Source of the DNA: Picochlorum sp. 'celeri'
Taxonomy: Eukaryota; Chlorophyta; Trebouxiophyceae
Direction: 5' to 3'
Assembly (NCBI GenBank): GCA_010909725.1
Contig: JAACMV010000021.1
Coordinates: 351,497 to 415,496, forward strand
Length of the DNA stretch: 64,000 bases
A program made the position numbers and the translations under genes. Below, in pieces: positions 1 through 10,237 of this stretch (positions are counted from its first letter, which is position 1; the number at the start of each line of letters is the position of its first letter). The notes under the pieces are model-generated. The model had not been told where the DNA came from and did not search any database. It saw only the letters and a list, made by a program, of their open reading frames with translations.

Positions 1-603
1 TTGATGATGCAGATGCTTCAGAATCTCAACTCTGAACTGCCCAAAAGTTTTCCATCCACACCACGAGACTCTGAGGGAAATTTGACGCATGATGGTTTGT
101 ACTTTGTGCTGGAGGTTTGCAGATTATGTGGTCAAAAATACCCAGAATTATTGCTGTGCCATGACATGTTATCTGTCTGGAATGCATGCGTGTCCAGCGG
201 CAATGGCCTTGATGACGTACTGAAGCAAGTATCTGTGAATTTCCCAGGCCATGTGTATCGGGTAGAGTTGGAAGACATTGTCAAGATTGAGAGTTTGAGA
301 GATGCAATGAAATATGTTATGGAATTATGGAGCTCTGGAAGATTATCTAGTTGCATAGAAGCATTTATGCAAGAGATTGAGCAGATTGGTGAAGAGAACG
401 GAGGCAACAATATATCGTCGCAACAGAATATGTCGCCATCCATGCAAAACCTTCAGTCGGCATTTTTACCACAGCTAGCATTGTTGCAGTCTGCTGGACC
501 TGGGCAAGGGTCTGCACCACGATTGAGCAACGAGGACATGCAAGCCCTGGTTCGCGATATAAACTTTCCAGCGACTGGTACAAATAATTCAACCATGTTT
601 TGA
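1..603 (+). CDS. C-terminal part of an unidentified protein (cut by the window edge)
   Basis: The frame is open from base 1 to a TGA at 601-603, so about 200 residues of the C-terminus are visible and the start lies outside the window. The first ~125 residues look folded and helical, with regularly spaced leucines and several cysteines. Residues ~130-200 are a Gln/Ser/Gly/Asn-rich low-complexity tail. I do not recognise the family. The stop faces that of the condensin gene only 40 bases away, and a TGTAA poly(A)-type signal lies at 629-633. The even codon use and lack of stops support a real gene. Confidence 0.55.
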   Translation: MMMQMLQNLNSELPKSFPSTPRDSEGNLTHDGLYFVLEVCRLCGQKYPELLLCHDMLSVWNACVSSGNGLDDVLKQVSVNFPGHVYRVELEDIVKIESLRDAMKYVMELWSSGRLSSCIEAFMQEIEQIGEENGGNNISSQQNMSPSMQNLQSAFLPQLALLQSAGPGQGSAPRLSNEDMQALVRDINFPATGTNNSTMF

Positions 604-619
604 TTTGCAATTCGTCTAG

Positions 620-633
620 TTACAGTAATGTAA
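620..633. terminator. Overlapping poly(A) signals of two convergent genes (TGTAA on both strands)
   Basis: TGTAA reads on the plus strand at 629-633, 26 bases after the stop of the left-edge gene. TTACA at 620-624 is TGTAA on the minus strand, 20 bases after the condensin stop at 644. TGTAA is the known polyadenylation signal of chlorophyte algae, and here the two 3' ends share about 40 bases. Confidence 0.55.
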
Positions 634-643
634 ATTGTCAAAA

Positions 644-3600
644 TTAGTCAACAACATCCATGGAGTTTGGCACTGCAGCAATCAAATCGTCACTTGGCTC
701 CTCTTCCTTGATCATTGGTGTATTATTCTTTGAGTGAAGCGGCGATTCTCCTACAGCGCCATTTGGTTGCTTGCCAGAAAGTCTGCCATCTGCATTTTCT
801 TTATTTGTGTCGTCTACTGTCAGGTCATTCATCTGCTCCTCAACACTGTCCATGGTCTCACCATCTACTTCCCCATTGATTTCTTTCCACTCGGCAATAT
901 AATGCAGTACCTTGGATTCAAAGTCATCCGCGAGTTCTTTGGATTCAGGCTTGCTGGCTGATTTCTTCACTTTGGCAACAATGGCAAGCATGATTTGGGC
1001 AGTCTCATCATCTTCCAGTGCATTCTTGTATGCGCCATGGCCCTCAATGAGTTTCTTCACACCCTTATCGCTCGTTGGAAGCTGGCTAATGCAGAATGCA
1101 ATATTTCTCCATTGCAAGGCATCTTCAGTTGAAGCAAATCGCTGGCACAGCTTTTCCACCAGTGCATCACCATGCTTGTCCTTTTTGATGTGAACAAGCA
1201 ACTGTTGCATGACCGATTGGAATTGAGCATTCGTCAATGATGTATCGCGGCTGAGCACGCTAAGCATATCTGGAAGCAGATTATAAATAGGAGAGGTTCC
1301 CTTGTATTCTTTCTTGGCCAATTCGTGGAAGAATAGAGATGCCAGAGCTGCAACTCGTTCATCAGAATCTTCAAGACAGGCTGCCATCTTGGCAATGTGA
1401 CCCTTCACCTTCATCATGTCATTCAGGATCAAATGCGTTAAGACCATCATGGCTGTTTTCCGGACACCAGTATCTGGGTCACCGAGTGGCCTGTACACAT
1501 GCTCGGTCCACGGTTCTAATGCATTTGGAAACCTGAGTGCCAAGTCTCCCAGGGCAATTACCAAATTACTACGAATTTTTGGCTCAACGACTCTATTCTG
1601 CAACAGGGTGAACAATAACTGCAGATTGCTTTCACAAATCTTCACATCTACAACCATGAGTTTTGTCAGGGCCAGGAGGGCTGAGGATTTCAAGGTTGGC
1701 TCTGCAGTGTGGAATGATGGATGGCGACACGTGTTGATCACCATTTTAGCAAACGGCTTGATGATACTATTGGAGAATTGTACAATCTGGCGTTCTGCTG
1801 CATCCTTCATATTATCAAGTTCAGCATCGGCTGCCACACCCCCAACACCGAGCTCCGCATTAATGTCTTCTTCTTCTTCTGCGTTGCGTTGTGATGGATT
1901 CCCTGATGCCTCTGCAGCCTTCCTCTCAGCGTCAAGCCGGGCTCGCCGAACGTATTTTGCACTCTTCTCAATCAGGACGAGGTGTCTGAGTGAAATTTCT
2001 CCAATCAAGAAGAACACCTTGGACGTCAAGTATGACGGAGGCGGGTTATCATCTTGGTCTCTCCCAGCAAATGCCTGCTCTGCCAGCGTATGTATCATGG
2101 CGCAACTCACATCCTCCGGTTTCGGATGCAACGAGTATAACGCACGCAGGGACGCTTCAGTAACCGTATACCAGACCGCATCTGGAATTTCCGAGGAAAT
2201 GACCACCCTCACCAAGGCTGTATAGACATCCTCTCTGACACTGTTGTATGACTCATCTGCAAAGTTTTCAATCCTCCCCAGAGCAACACACGCATGTCTC
2301 GTTGTCAACGCATCACCTCGACAGCGTTCAAAGACAATCTGAAGGAGACCATGCACTCTCGAACTAGCCATTGTTTCTGGGATGACGCCCACTGCCATGG
2401 ACAGCACAGCCATGGTACCCCGCACATGCTTGAGAGCATCAAGGCAATGTTCTGGCACGTGCATGTCCCGAGAATGCTGATTTGCAAGCTCCCAAAGCTC
2501 ATGTACTGTGACAGATGTAATCAGTCCTTTTTCAGCAAAGCACTTGATCGCTTCTTCCAAAGAACCAAGCTCTCCCAATGTTGCTCCACATGCAAGCTCG
2601 ACCAAATTCTTTGCAGCCTGTGCCGACGTGTATGTATGACCAGCCCAGCCCGACAAATACAGCTGATCCAATGCTTCAACCACTTTATCTTTGATATTCT
2701 GCTCCCTTGAGAAAATCAGAGCAAGCATTTTCCTGATGGCCTCTGGAGCACCAACAATTTCAAACTGCTTGCATGTCAATAGCAAGGCAATTGAATCCTG
2801 CACATCTGACACGGTTGACGAGGCCAACAAATTAACCAGACTTGGCATCGAAGCAGTAAGAGATCTTGAAAACTCTGCAGCCAATTCCAACGACGCAACA
2901 AGCGCTTGCAGTTCTTCTACAGTTCCATCCCATCCAACCTCTGCTGGCGTCTTGACAGTAACAGCTCCCATTGATACCCGTCGCTCTGTCTCAACCGGCT
3001 CGGAAGAATCATGATCAACTGGCTCAGATTTGACAGTGGCCTCTCCATTCTCTTGTGCCGCTGGCATGTCAACCTGCGGCATCACTTGCTCCAGCATTGC
3101 CGAGTGAATGTCCAAACTTGCCACAAACTTGTCCAGAGGAAGCGATGGACCAAATGGATTATGCAACATCAGACACCCCATGAGTCGCATCGCCTCTTTA
3201 CGAACAAGACTTGATTTATCCTCGAGTCGACCAGTGGCAATGCTTGTCACAACCTGCCAATGCCCAAGAGGAATGGCTCTATTCTCAGCCAAATACTGCC
3301 ATGTCTGCAGCACTGCTTTACGAGTGTACGATGACTGATCACGAGTCCTTTCGCACAAAATATCCAGCAAATGCTGTTTTGTTCGAAGTCTCGCAATCAC
3401 AGCATCCTGTTCCTCCTTTCCATCACTCGTCTCAAACGCCCGTGCCAACAAATGCCCAATAGCAGTAATAATCCCACTCCTCAGGGTCCATGCTTTCCCT
3501 CCCAGATGCGGCAACAATAAAGACATCTGCGTCACCATAAGCTTTGGAAGCCTCTTGGCCAACTCATCCACAAAAGCCGCGACAGATCGAACGCCAGCCT

Positions 3601-4626
3601 TTTCACCAGTCGCATTCTGCTGCCTCTCATACTCTACAGCATCAATACTCGCCACCTCCTGTATCACAGCAGCCGCCAACCTCCCATCATCCCATTCAGA
3701 GACACTATACCGCAGCATTTCAGCCACCATGGCCGGCGTATGCTCATACTGATTCAACAAGTCAACCATGGCTGCCGACACGGCATCCAGCTGCTGGTAT
3801 CGCAGCCCAGTCAGCCCCAAAATCTGCCCGGCATGCATCACCGCCTCCGCATCTTTCGCACACGCCGCACAAGACAAGCAATTCGTAGACAACTGAATCA
3901 ACGACACCAACACAGCATCATCAGGGCGCGCAGGCCTAAACACCTTCCACAAATCCAACGCCATGCATCTGGCCACAGACTTTAACAACTTTCCAGACTG
4001 CTCCTGCCAGTCCCAATCCCCGTCCTTCTTCTTCCTCCTCCCACCTCCCTTTTTACCCGCCTCGAGCGCACTCGCATTCATACTCGTGGCCATGGCTTCC
4101 CTCGAAGACACTTTGGCAATCCACTGAGCCAGAAAAATATACACCTTGTACGCACTCCTATACTCCCCCAAAAGACTTCGATCCTCCGAATCATCAGGAG
4201 AGCTCAGAACCCCATCCATCCAAGCTGACAAACACACGATACTCGTCGTCAATGCATCCAACAGTTGCACTCGAGCCTTCCCTGGCAACACGTGCCATTC
4301 TTTGATAATAGTCGCAAGCACATCAAACTTGGACTGCTCACACACACACAATGGATTATCTCCACATAAAGCATATGAAATTTCTACACAACAGAGACAG
4401 AAGCGTCATATATCGAGGTAACCAACCATGGAGATGCGGGTAGGTAATCGACAGTTGAAGCTCATTCATCAGCATGGATATCATCCCACATACCCTCACT
4501 ATATTGAACTATTGTGTTTTCATCTGTAAAATCCAGCGAATGATCTGAGACAACCAGCGTCAGGTCGTCCCGTCTTTCGTCCAACCATAAATCCGCAGGG
4601 TCGTTGGGAATCACAAACTCTCCCAT
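644..4626 (-). CDS. NCAPD2: Condensin complex subunit 1 (CAP-D2 / NCAPD2)
   Basis: HEAT-repeat subunit of condensin, which compacts chromosomes at mitosis. Two exons: 4626-4494 and 4383-644, with a 110-base intron (4384-4493; donor GTATGT, acceptor TGTGTAG, phase 1). Together they encode 1290 residues, normal for CAP-D2. Exon 1 starts MGEFVIPNDPADL, like other CAP-D2 N-termini. A run near residue 350 (LPHLGGKAWTLRSGIITAIG) is typical of the family. The Cnd1 domain is at ~960-1120, with VRKTAMMVLTHLILNDM and FFHELAKKEYKG. The tail from ~1220 is acidic and disordered. The small first exon is my own splice assignment. An open frame without it would have to start at a non-ATG codon. Confidence 0.93.
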
Positions 4627-4938
4627 CCTTATGTATGTAGTCTATATTTATATTATGAATAAATCTGTATATTTATGCTACTACGATTACAGAAAGGAGA
4701 ATGGAATCTGCCATACAAGAACAAGACACTCGCGGTTATAGACAATGAGCCAACCACCTCCATGGGCCATATTGATGAAGAGTACACTGTCCGATCAAAT
4801 ATTGGCGGGACCGGAACAATCATATATATATATATATTTCTTTTGACATTGTTACATGGAACAACAACAACTACCCCATTTGCTTACTACGATCATCATC
4901 ATTTTTTTTGGGAGTAGTAGTAGCAGTAGCATCATGTC
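4627..4938. other. Intergenic spacer, condensin promoter side
   Basis: About 310 bases between the condensin start and the stop of the acyl-CoA-binding gene, both on the minus strand. It holds a short TA dinucleotide run near 4825-4840 and a minus-strand TGTAA (4852-4856) that could end the upstream transcript. I see no RNA gene or open frame of note. Confidence 0.4.
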
Positions 4939-5575
4939 TTACCCACGGGTATCCTTGTACAAAGCCTTGGCCGGGAACTCATAGTATGCCTTGACAAAAG
5001 CTTCCTTTGCCGCCGTTGTATCCATACCCTTGAGTGCTTCCCAGGCATCCCACTTTTCGCGCCCTTCGAAATCTATACCTCCCTTCTCAGCCCACATTGG
5101 CCTTTCTCCTGAATTATCTCCCTCTGTCGCTTGCTTATGATGCGCATACAGAGTATAGTACTCTGGTGGTTTTACAGTAGCACCTCCTGGCTTGGAGATG
5201 ATTCTCCAGTTGAGCTTCTCATACGTGTCAGCCAGTGACTCGAACTCTGCCACATCGTATGAATCTTTGGCCCATGGTGATTTCTCTGCGGGTCCACTGG
5301 CAGCAGCAGCGGCAGCAGCGGCGGATTCTTCTCCCAAGAGTTTTCTCAACCTGGTCCTCGCAGCTACAGACGAGCACACGTCATCATCCCTGTGTCTTCC
5401 TTTAAATCTACTACTACTATTTAAAAAAAAAGAACTATCACATACCTCGGAGTTTCTGGCGGTCGTCGCCTGGAGTGGCGTCCAGAAACAGCGCTTGTTC
5501 AATGGCAGACTTGAGACTGTTGATATCATTGGCAGATTGCAATGATGCGACGGCAGTAGCTGTGTCTACAGTCAT
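4939..5575 (-). CDS. Acyl-CoA-binding domain protein
   Basis: Binds long-chain acyl-CoA esters and carries them between lipid pathways. Exons 5575-5446 and 5363-4939, joined over an 82-base intron (donor GTATGTG, acceptor CTGTAG, phase 1), give 184 residues. The ACBP fold occupies about residues 85-180. It shows the conserved YTLYAHHKQATEGD helix and the FEGREKWDAWEALKGM segment with the ligand-contacting Tyr, Lys and Trp. The ~80-residue N-terminal extension is charged, with an alanine run; classical ACBPs lack it. No signal peptide or membrane helix is obvious, so a cytosolic place is likely. An in-frame ATG at 5662 would add 29 residues; I chose 5575 because the added stretch looks like untranslated leader. 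Confidence 0.85.
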
Positions 5576-5989
5576 TTTGATATGATTTTTCTCTGAAGAA
5601 ATTGGAATATCCAGAAGAGATGATTGTTCTGGGAGAGTCGACCAGATGGATGTGATTGTCAACGGTCAACGGGCCGAGAAGATTATTTTTACTAGTACTC
5701 TTCTTCTGAATGAAATATGCAACTGTTTTACTTGATTATTATTATTTCCTATCCTAGTAGTCTTTATAATATATCTGACCAAGGGATATCAGGCGGAGAT
5801 GGTTCTTCTCCTTATTACAGTATTTGTTGGTGGTGGGGACCCACCAGGCTGGTGATGATCACCAGCCTAGGCTAGCCACTATTGAAACATACCAAGGGAG
5901 GGATTGGTATTTCCACTGCCAATATGCAAGGGAATGTATCAATCATCCCTTTTTGCAAGCCTCCAGGGTCTTCTGAAACATATTCATGA
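5576..5989. other. Intergenic spacer
   Basis: About 410 bases between the start of the acyl-CoA-binding gene and the stop of the GT71-like gene (same strand). A+T-rich, with a TTATT-rich run near 5730-5750. No coding or RNA feature recognised. Confidence 0.35.
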
Positions 5990-7750
5990 TCATAATGATG
6001 TGTCAGGTATTTGAATGGAAAATGCAGCATTGTTGGTTTTCTGTTGTGCATCAAGTGCTTTTTTCCAGGCAGTCTGCATTGCCTTGTGGACACGTTCAAT
6101 GTGTGACCCTTTGATGTTGAATATGGGGACGCGTTCGTGGGATTTTCCGGTGAATTCTGATCCGCATTTTTTGACAGCCTTGCCAAAGGATGCGACAGAG
6201 TATGCGCATGTGTTCTTCCGGATTGGATTCAGCCGATCCTGGGACATGACCCCTGGGTATTCCATTGGCCAGTAGTTCCGGAGCCATTCGCATGATAATG
6301 GGGAGCTTATCGAGTCAAGATCACGCTCTTCGTGTTCATCAAACTCATATTTTGTCTTCCATCCTGCTCTATGATGAAATAATGGTTCGCCGTGTGAAGA
6401 AAACTGAATGTATCCTCGCATTGTCCTCTCTCCCTCCTCCTCTTGGTTATTATTATTGTCTTCCTCATCCTCTTGATTGACAGCAGCAGCAGCGCTCCAT
6501 GCAAAGCCGAGCTTGGTTGGAATGAGATGATATTTTTTTGCATCTCCGGCAAGAGCGAAACCAGCTCTGAAAAGGTCTTTATCGCCAAAGGCATAGGAGA
6601 ATGTGAAATCAGAATGGCTGCCCATGGCCATGGTGTATTCCAAGGGTTCTCTATGGATTCTCCTGTTCAAGAGCCACTGACCGCTCTCTGTCTCATGATC
6701 AAATACATACGGAGCGTCTTTTTCCTCGATGAGATTCATGTCGATCAATTGCCCAAACAGCCCTGGTCTGGAGCATGGCGTATCTGGCCAGAACAATGCT
6801 CCAGTCTTTTTGTATTCTTCCATGGAAAACATTGTGTCTGGGTCTGCAAGCGGGGAAGAATCTGCATCGAGGTATAGAATTTCTTGATATGGCGCAAAAT
6901 ATGCTGCAGCCAACTTTAATACCCAGCCAAGTCTGCCGGATTCTTGATTCCTTAAAAACAAATCCCTTTGATGTGCTGGCCACTGAACATTGGTCGACAT
7001 GTCGACAAATGAGACATCCCCAATGTGCTTCTCGAAGAAATCCCTGGTTTGAGAACTCACATTTTCACTTTTTCCCCAGAAAAATACTGATATAGGAAGC
7101 GAACTGTTCCAATAATGTCGGACAGGCCAGAGTGAAATAAATGCATTGAGCATGTACTTGGGCTCCCCTGCCACCACCAGAATTCCTCGTTTCTTCTGTT
7201 TTGATACCATTGCCTCCCATTCATCATCCATGGAATTTTTATATTTCTTTAGTATGGATCGTAGGAGAGACACATCTGCTTCCAGGACAGATTTCATGTA
7301 TCCTTTTTTGCCCTCTGCCAAACCCTCCTCAAACTTTGACGTCGTCTCCTTTTCATGCTCCTCTAATGAACGATGCATCTCATCCTTTTCCTTTTGTAAT
7401 TGTTCGATTTTGCCTTCTAATGTACGATGTTCATTCTCTGTGTTGTTCTTGTCGTTCTCTAAAGCAGACAGAGACGCTTTAAGCACCTTTTCCCTGTTCA
7501 AAAGCTCATCGTATTCCTCCCTCTTGAGATGTACCAGGTCATCGTCTTGAGCATCATCGTGCTCCCCAGAGGTTATACCATTGTCATCATCATCATCATC
7601 ATCATACGCTCTGCTGCTCATCGTCATGCATAACGAATGCATCTGATTTGATACAATATCCCTCCTTGTGATGAAAACAAGTAGCAACACCATGGTCGAC
7701 AAGACCAACAGCAGAAGCCATCTCTGATTGCCACTCTTGCGCGATTTCAT
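5990..7750 (-). CDS. Golgi type II membrane glycosyltransferase, GT71-like (alpha-mannosyltransferase family)
   Basis: Predicted to add mannose to glycans in the Golgi lumen. Single exon, 586 residues from the first ATG (7750). Topology is type II: a short basic N-terminus, a membrane helix at ~11-28, an Asp run (~50-56, encoded by a TCA trinucleotide repeat), a coiled-coil stem (~65-150), then the catalytic domain from ~185. The metal-binding DxD is in YLDADSSPLADP (residues 293-304), and GALFWPD and ESGQWLLN match the MNN1/GT71 group. An acidic, Asn-rich insert sits near residue 440. The substrate cannot be told from sequence. Confidence 0.85.
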   Translation of the reverse strand: MKSRKSGNQRWLLLLVLSTMVLLLVFITRRDIVSNQMHSLCMTMSSRAYDDDDDDDNGITSGEHDDAQDDDLVHLKREEYDELLNREKVLKASLSALENDKNNTENEHRTLEGKIEQLQKEKDEMHRSLEEHEKETTSKFEEGLAEGKKGYMKSVLEADVSLLRSILKKYKNSMDDEWEAMVSKQKKRGILVVAGEPKYMLNAFISLWPVRHYWNSSLPISVFFWGKSENVSSQTRDFFEKHIGDVSFVDMSTNVQWPAHQRDLFLRNQESGRLGWVLKLAAAYFAPYQEILYLDADSSPLADPDTMFSMEEYKKTGALFWPDTPCSRPGLFGQLIDMNLIEEKDAPYVFDHETESGQWLLNRRIHREPLEYTMAMGSHSDFTFSYAFGDKDLFRAGFALAGDAKKYHLIPTKLGFAWSAAAAVNQEDEEDNNNNQEEEGERTMRGYIQFSSHGEPLFHHRAGWKTKYEFDEHEERDLDSISSPLSCEWLRNYWPMEYPGVMSQDRLNPIRKNTCAYSVASFGKAVKKCGSEFTGKSHERVPIFNIKGSHIERVHKAMQTAWKKALDAQQKTNNAAFSIQIPDTSL

Positions 7751-8238
7751 ATCAATCTTTATATAGATCTTACAATGCACTCAATGGTTCTACCAGTGAT
7801 TTGAAGGTGCGTTTGAAACGTCGCCAGAGACATTCGTACAGAGTGCCGTGCAGTTAGAAATAGAAAACCCGCATGCAATGCTATACTGATGCATTCACAG
7901 TATTACAAATATATAAAAGATGTAATCTTTGCAATTGTATTGGCAGAATATCCTCCATCTTCTGACACTCATCATCCGGATGACGTGGACTCTTGGAAAC
8001 ATTCTGGTTTGCAACTGAACCAGAATTCAAAAAATTCATCATCCATCATTCAGAGAGATTGGGCAATCCCTCCCAAACTACTACTAGGGTACCCTACAAG
8101 TAGTAGTCAATAGACATGACTGGCGCAAACATCATATGAAGATGTGTAAAAAAAAGCCAGACATCCATGGGATTCAAGAGAGAGAGATTTCCTCCCAAAT
8201 AATAGACAGCATGATGGGTCACATCATCATAGCAGATA
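7751..8238. other. Intergenic spacer
   Basis: About 490 bases between the GT71-like start and the NUBPL stop. There is an unremarkable 74-codon open frame on the plus strand (7889-8113) without family features. I see no RNA gene. Confidence 0.3.
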
Positions 8239-9271
8239 CTATTGCATTCGGATCGATGGCCCATCTCTATCCGGTGATCCTTGCGATGATAATTGTCTCC
8301 ACACGAGTGCAGCCATGGTATTATATGCTGCAGCGACGGGGCTGTTTGGATGTTCAACAATAACTGGAACCCCCTTGTCTGCACTTTCTTGGACCGAGAC
8401 CATGAGCGGAATCGCTCCAAGGACGCCAACATTCATTTCTTTTGATATTTTCTGTGCTCCACCGTGTCCGAAAATAAAAGATTCTTTTCCGCAGCCATCG
8501 CAGATGAAGCTGGACATGTTCTCAATGACACCAAGGATGGGCACACCAACTTTTCTAAACATGGTTATTCCTCGTCGCGCATCGCTCAGGGCGAGCTCCT
8601 GCGGTGTTGTGACAACGATGGATCCAGAAAGTGCCATTTTCTGTGTTACTGTGAGCTGCACGTCTCCCGTCCCGGGCGGCATGTCAATAACGAGGACATC
8701 CAAGGGAGACCATTGCACCTTGTTGATAAACGTGTCCAGGGCTGACATGACCATGGGACCCCTCCACACTGCAGCTTGAGACGCTGAATCAGGCATAAGG
8801 TATCCCATACTCATCGATTTCAGGGACCCGTATGATGATGGACTCGCGATGGGAAGTATCTTTTCGGTATCTGCATCATCCTTGGTGGTATCAACTGCTG
8901 AGAGGAGAGGGGATTATTACACCAATAAAAACACACGCCGTACCTGGATCCACAGCAGGCTTTTCGAAATGAACAGTGCCCTCTTCATCCACGTGAGGTA
9001 TATTATTCAACAGACGAGGAATGGAGGGCCCGTAGATGTCGGCATCCATCAGACCAACCTGCAACCCCAGAGTCTTGGCCAGACTGACTGCCAGGTTGAC
9101 AGCAGTCGTGGATTTACCAACGCCACCCTTACCGGATGCAATAGCAATAATGTGTTTTACCCCATTCATGTGATACTTTGCAAGGAGAAATTCTGCATTC
9201 CATCTGAGGGATTTGCAGTTTGTCCCGAGTATTCGAATCCCACTGGAGCCAATTCTCCGTAATACAAACAT
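8239..9271 (-). CDS. NUBPL: Mrp/NBP35-family P-loop ATPase, mitochondrial complex I assembly factor (NUBPL / Ind1)
   Basis: Carries Fe-S clusters to respiratory complex I in the mitochondrial matrix. Exons 9271-8944 and 8897-8239 join over a 46-base intron (8898-8943; GTACGG...CTCTCAG, phase 1), the smallest clear intron here, giving 328 residues. Residues 1-35 are basic and Ser/Arg-rich like a mitochondrial presequence. The deviant Walker [10 protein letters not shown] is at 47-55, DADIYGPS follows, and [11 protein letters not shown] is the Walker B/switch region. The family's C-X2-C pair is in [22 protein letters not shown]-type spacing and the single CxxC favour NUBPL over cytosolic NBP35. 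Its start is ~35 bases from the divergent TrmH start, suggesting a shared promoter. Confidence 0.92.
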
Positions 9272-9305
9272 AAAAAATTACATCACAGTACTATCACTCC
9301 TGCCA

Positions 9306-10229
9306 ATGATATGCACTCGTAAAACATATAAAGGATACATCGGGATGCTAGGGTATGGATCTACTGGTCGCACATTGTTATCCCGTGTCTCTCGGGTGAC
9401 GACTGCATGTCGGTCTCTGCCGAGCTATCAAATTGCACGCAAGCCTGACGGCGTCAGCGATGGGAGCAGATTTCCATGGAAGGATGGTTTTGAAATAGAC
9501 TCAAAGACCCATGTGGATGCTCAGACGATACTAGAGACTCTGAGTCCGTTAATATCAGAGGAAAGAAAAGAGAGGATTGACCTTGTGTGTCGCCAGCGTA
9601 CATTTGATGTGCTTCCAATCATTGAGGATCCGTACGACTGGGGGAATGTTGCTGCTGTGTGTCGATCTGCGGATGCCATGGGTGTTGGGGCTGTGCACAT
9701 CATTCGTGAGAATAATACAGACAAGTATAAACAGAGTACACGGACGTCTGGAGGGGCTGACAAGTGGCTGGATATTCAGCTGTTTGATACGACACGTGAG
9801 TGCTTGAGTCGTGCGAAGGAGAATGGGTTTCAGGTGGTTGCTACCTGTCTTGGAAAGGATGCTGTGCGTCCTGCTGAGATTGATTGGTCAAAGCCAACTG
9901 CAATTGTATTTGGAAATGAAATGAAGGGGGTGAGCGATGAGGTGGTTGAGATGGCGGATGGCATTTGTGAAATTGATATTGATGGGTTTGTTGATAGTTA
10001 CAATATATCTGTGGCGGCTGCGTTGATGCTGTGGGAGGCAAGGAGGGTTCGATTGGCCAAGCTTGGGTATCATGGTAATTTGACCGAGAAGGAGATTGAG
10101 ATTTTACGTGCGGTGTTTTATCTGCGTAATAAAGGTGTTTTTCAGCAATATGCGAGTATATTGCTGCGTCAAAAACCTCCAGAGTGGCAAGTTCATAGGG
10201 GGGAATGGCCAGACTCTGATGAAGAGTGA
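9306..10229 (+). CDS. TrmH/SpoU-family RNA 2'-O-ribose methyltransferase
   Basis: SPOUT methyltransferase that moves a methyl group from S-adenosylmethionine to a ribose 2'-OH in RNA. The pattern resembles TrmH, which makes Gm18 in tRNA. One exon; the first ATG is 9306 (307 residues) and a second in-frame ATG at 9345 is equally possible. The three SpoU motifs are present: YDWGNVAAVCRSADAMG (motif 1 with the catalytic Arg), IVFGNEMKGVSDE (motif 2) and YNISVAAALMLWE (motif 3). The N-terminus is rich in Arg, Ser and Thr and may target an organelle. The stop lies 8 bases from the convergent stop of the WDR6-like gene. Its exact RNA target is inference. Confidence 0.88.
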   Translation: MICTRKTYKGYIGMLGYGSTGRTLLSRVSRVTTACRSLPSYQIARKPDGVSDGSRFPWKDGFEIDSKTHVDAQTILETLSPLISEERKERIDLVCRQRTFDVLPIIEDPYDWGNVAAVCRSADAMGVGAVHIIRENNTDKYKQSTRTSGGADKWLDIQLFDTTRECLSRAKENGFQVVATCLGKDAVRPAEIDWSKPTAIVFGNEMKGVSDEVVEMADGICEIDIDGFVDSYNISVAAALMLWEARRVRLAKLGYHGNLTEKEIEILRAVFYLRNKGVFQQYASILLRQKPPEWQVHRGEWPDSDEE

Positions 10230-10237
10230 ATGTTGTG

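Noticed and set aside
3544..3888. Open frames of 100-270 codons on the plus strand opposite the condensin gene (also 1416-2225)
   Set aside because: They mirror a long conserved coding frame on the other strand and have no domain of their own.
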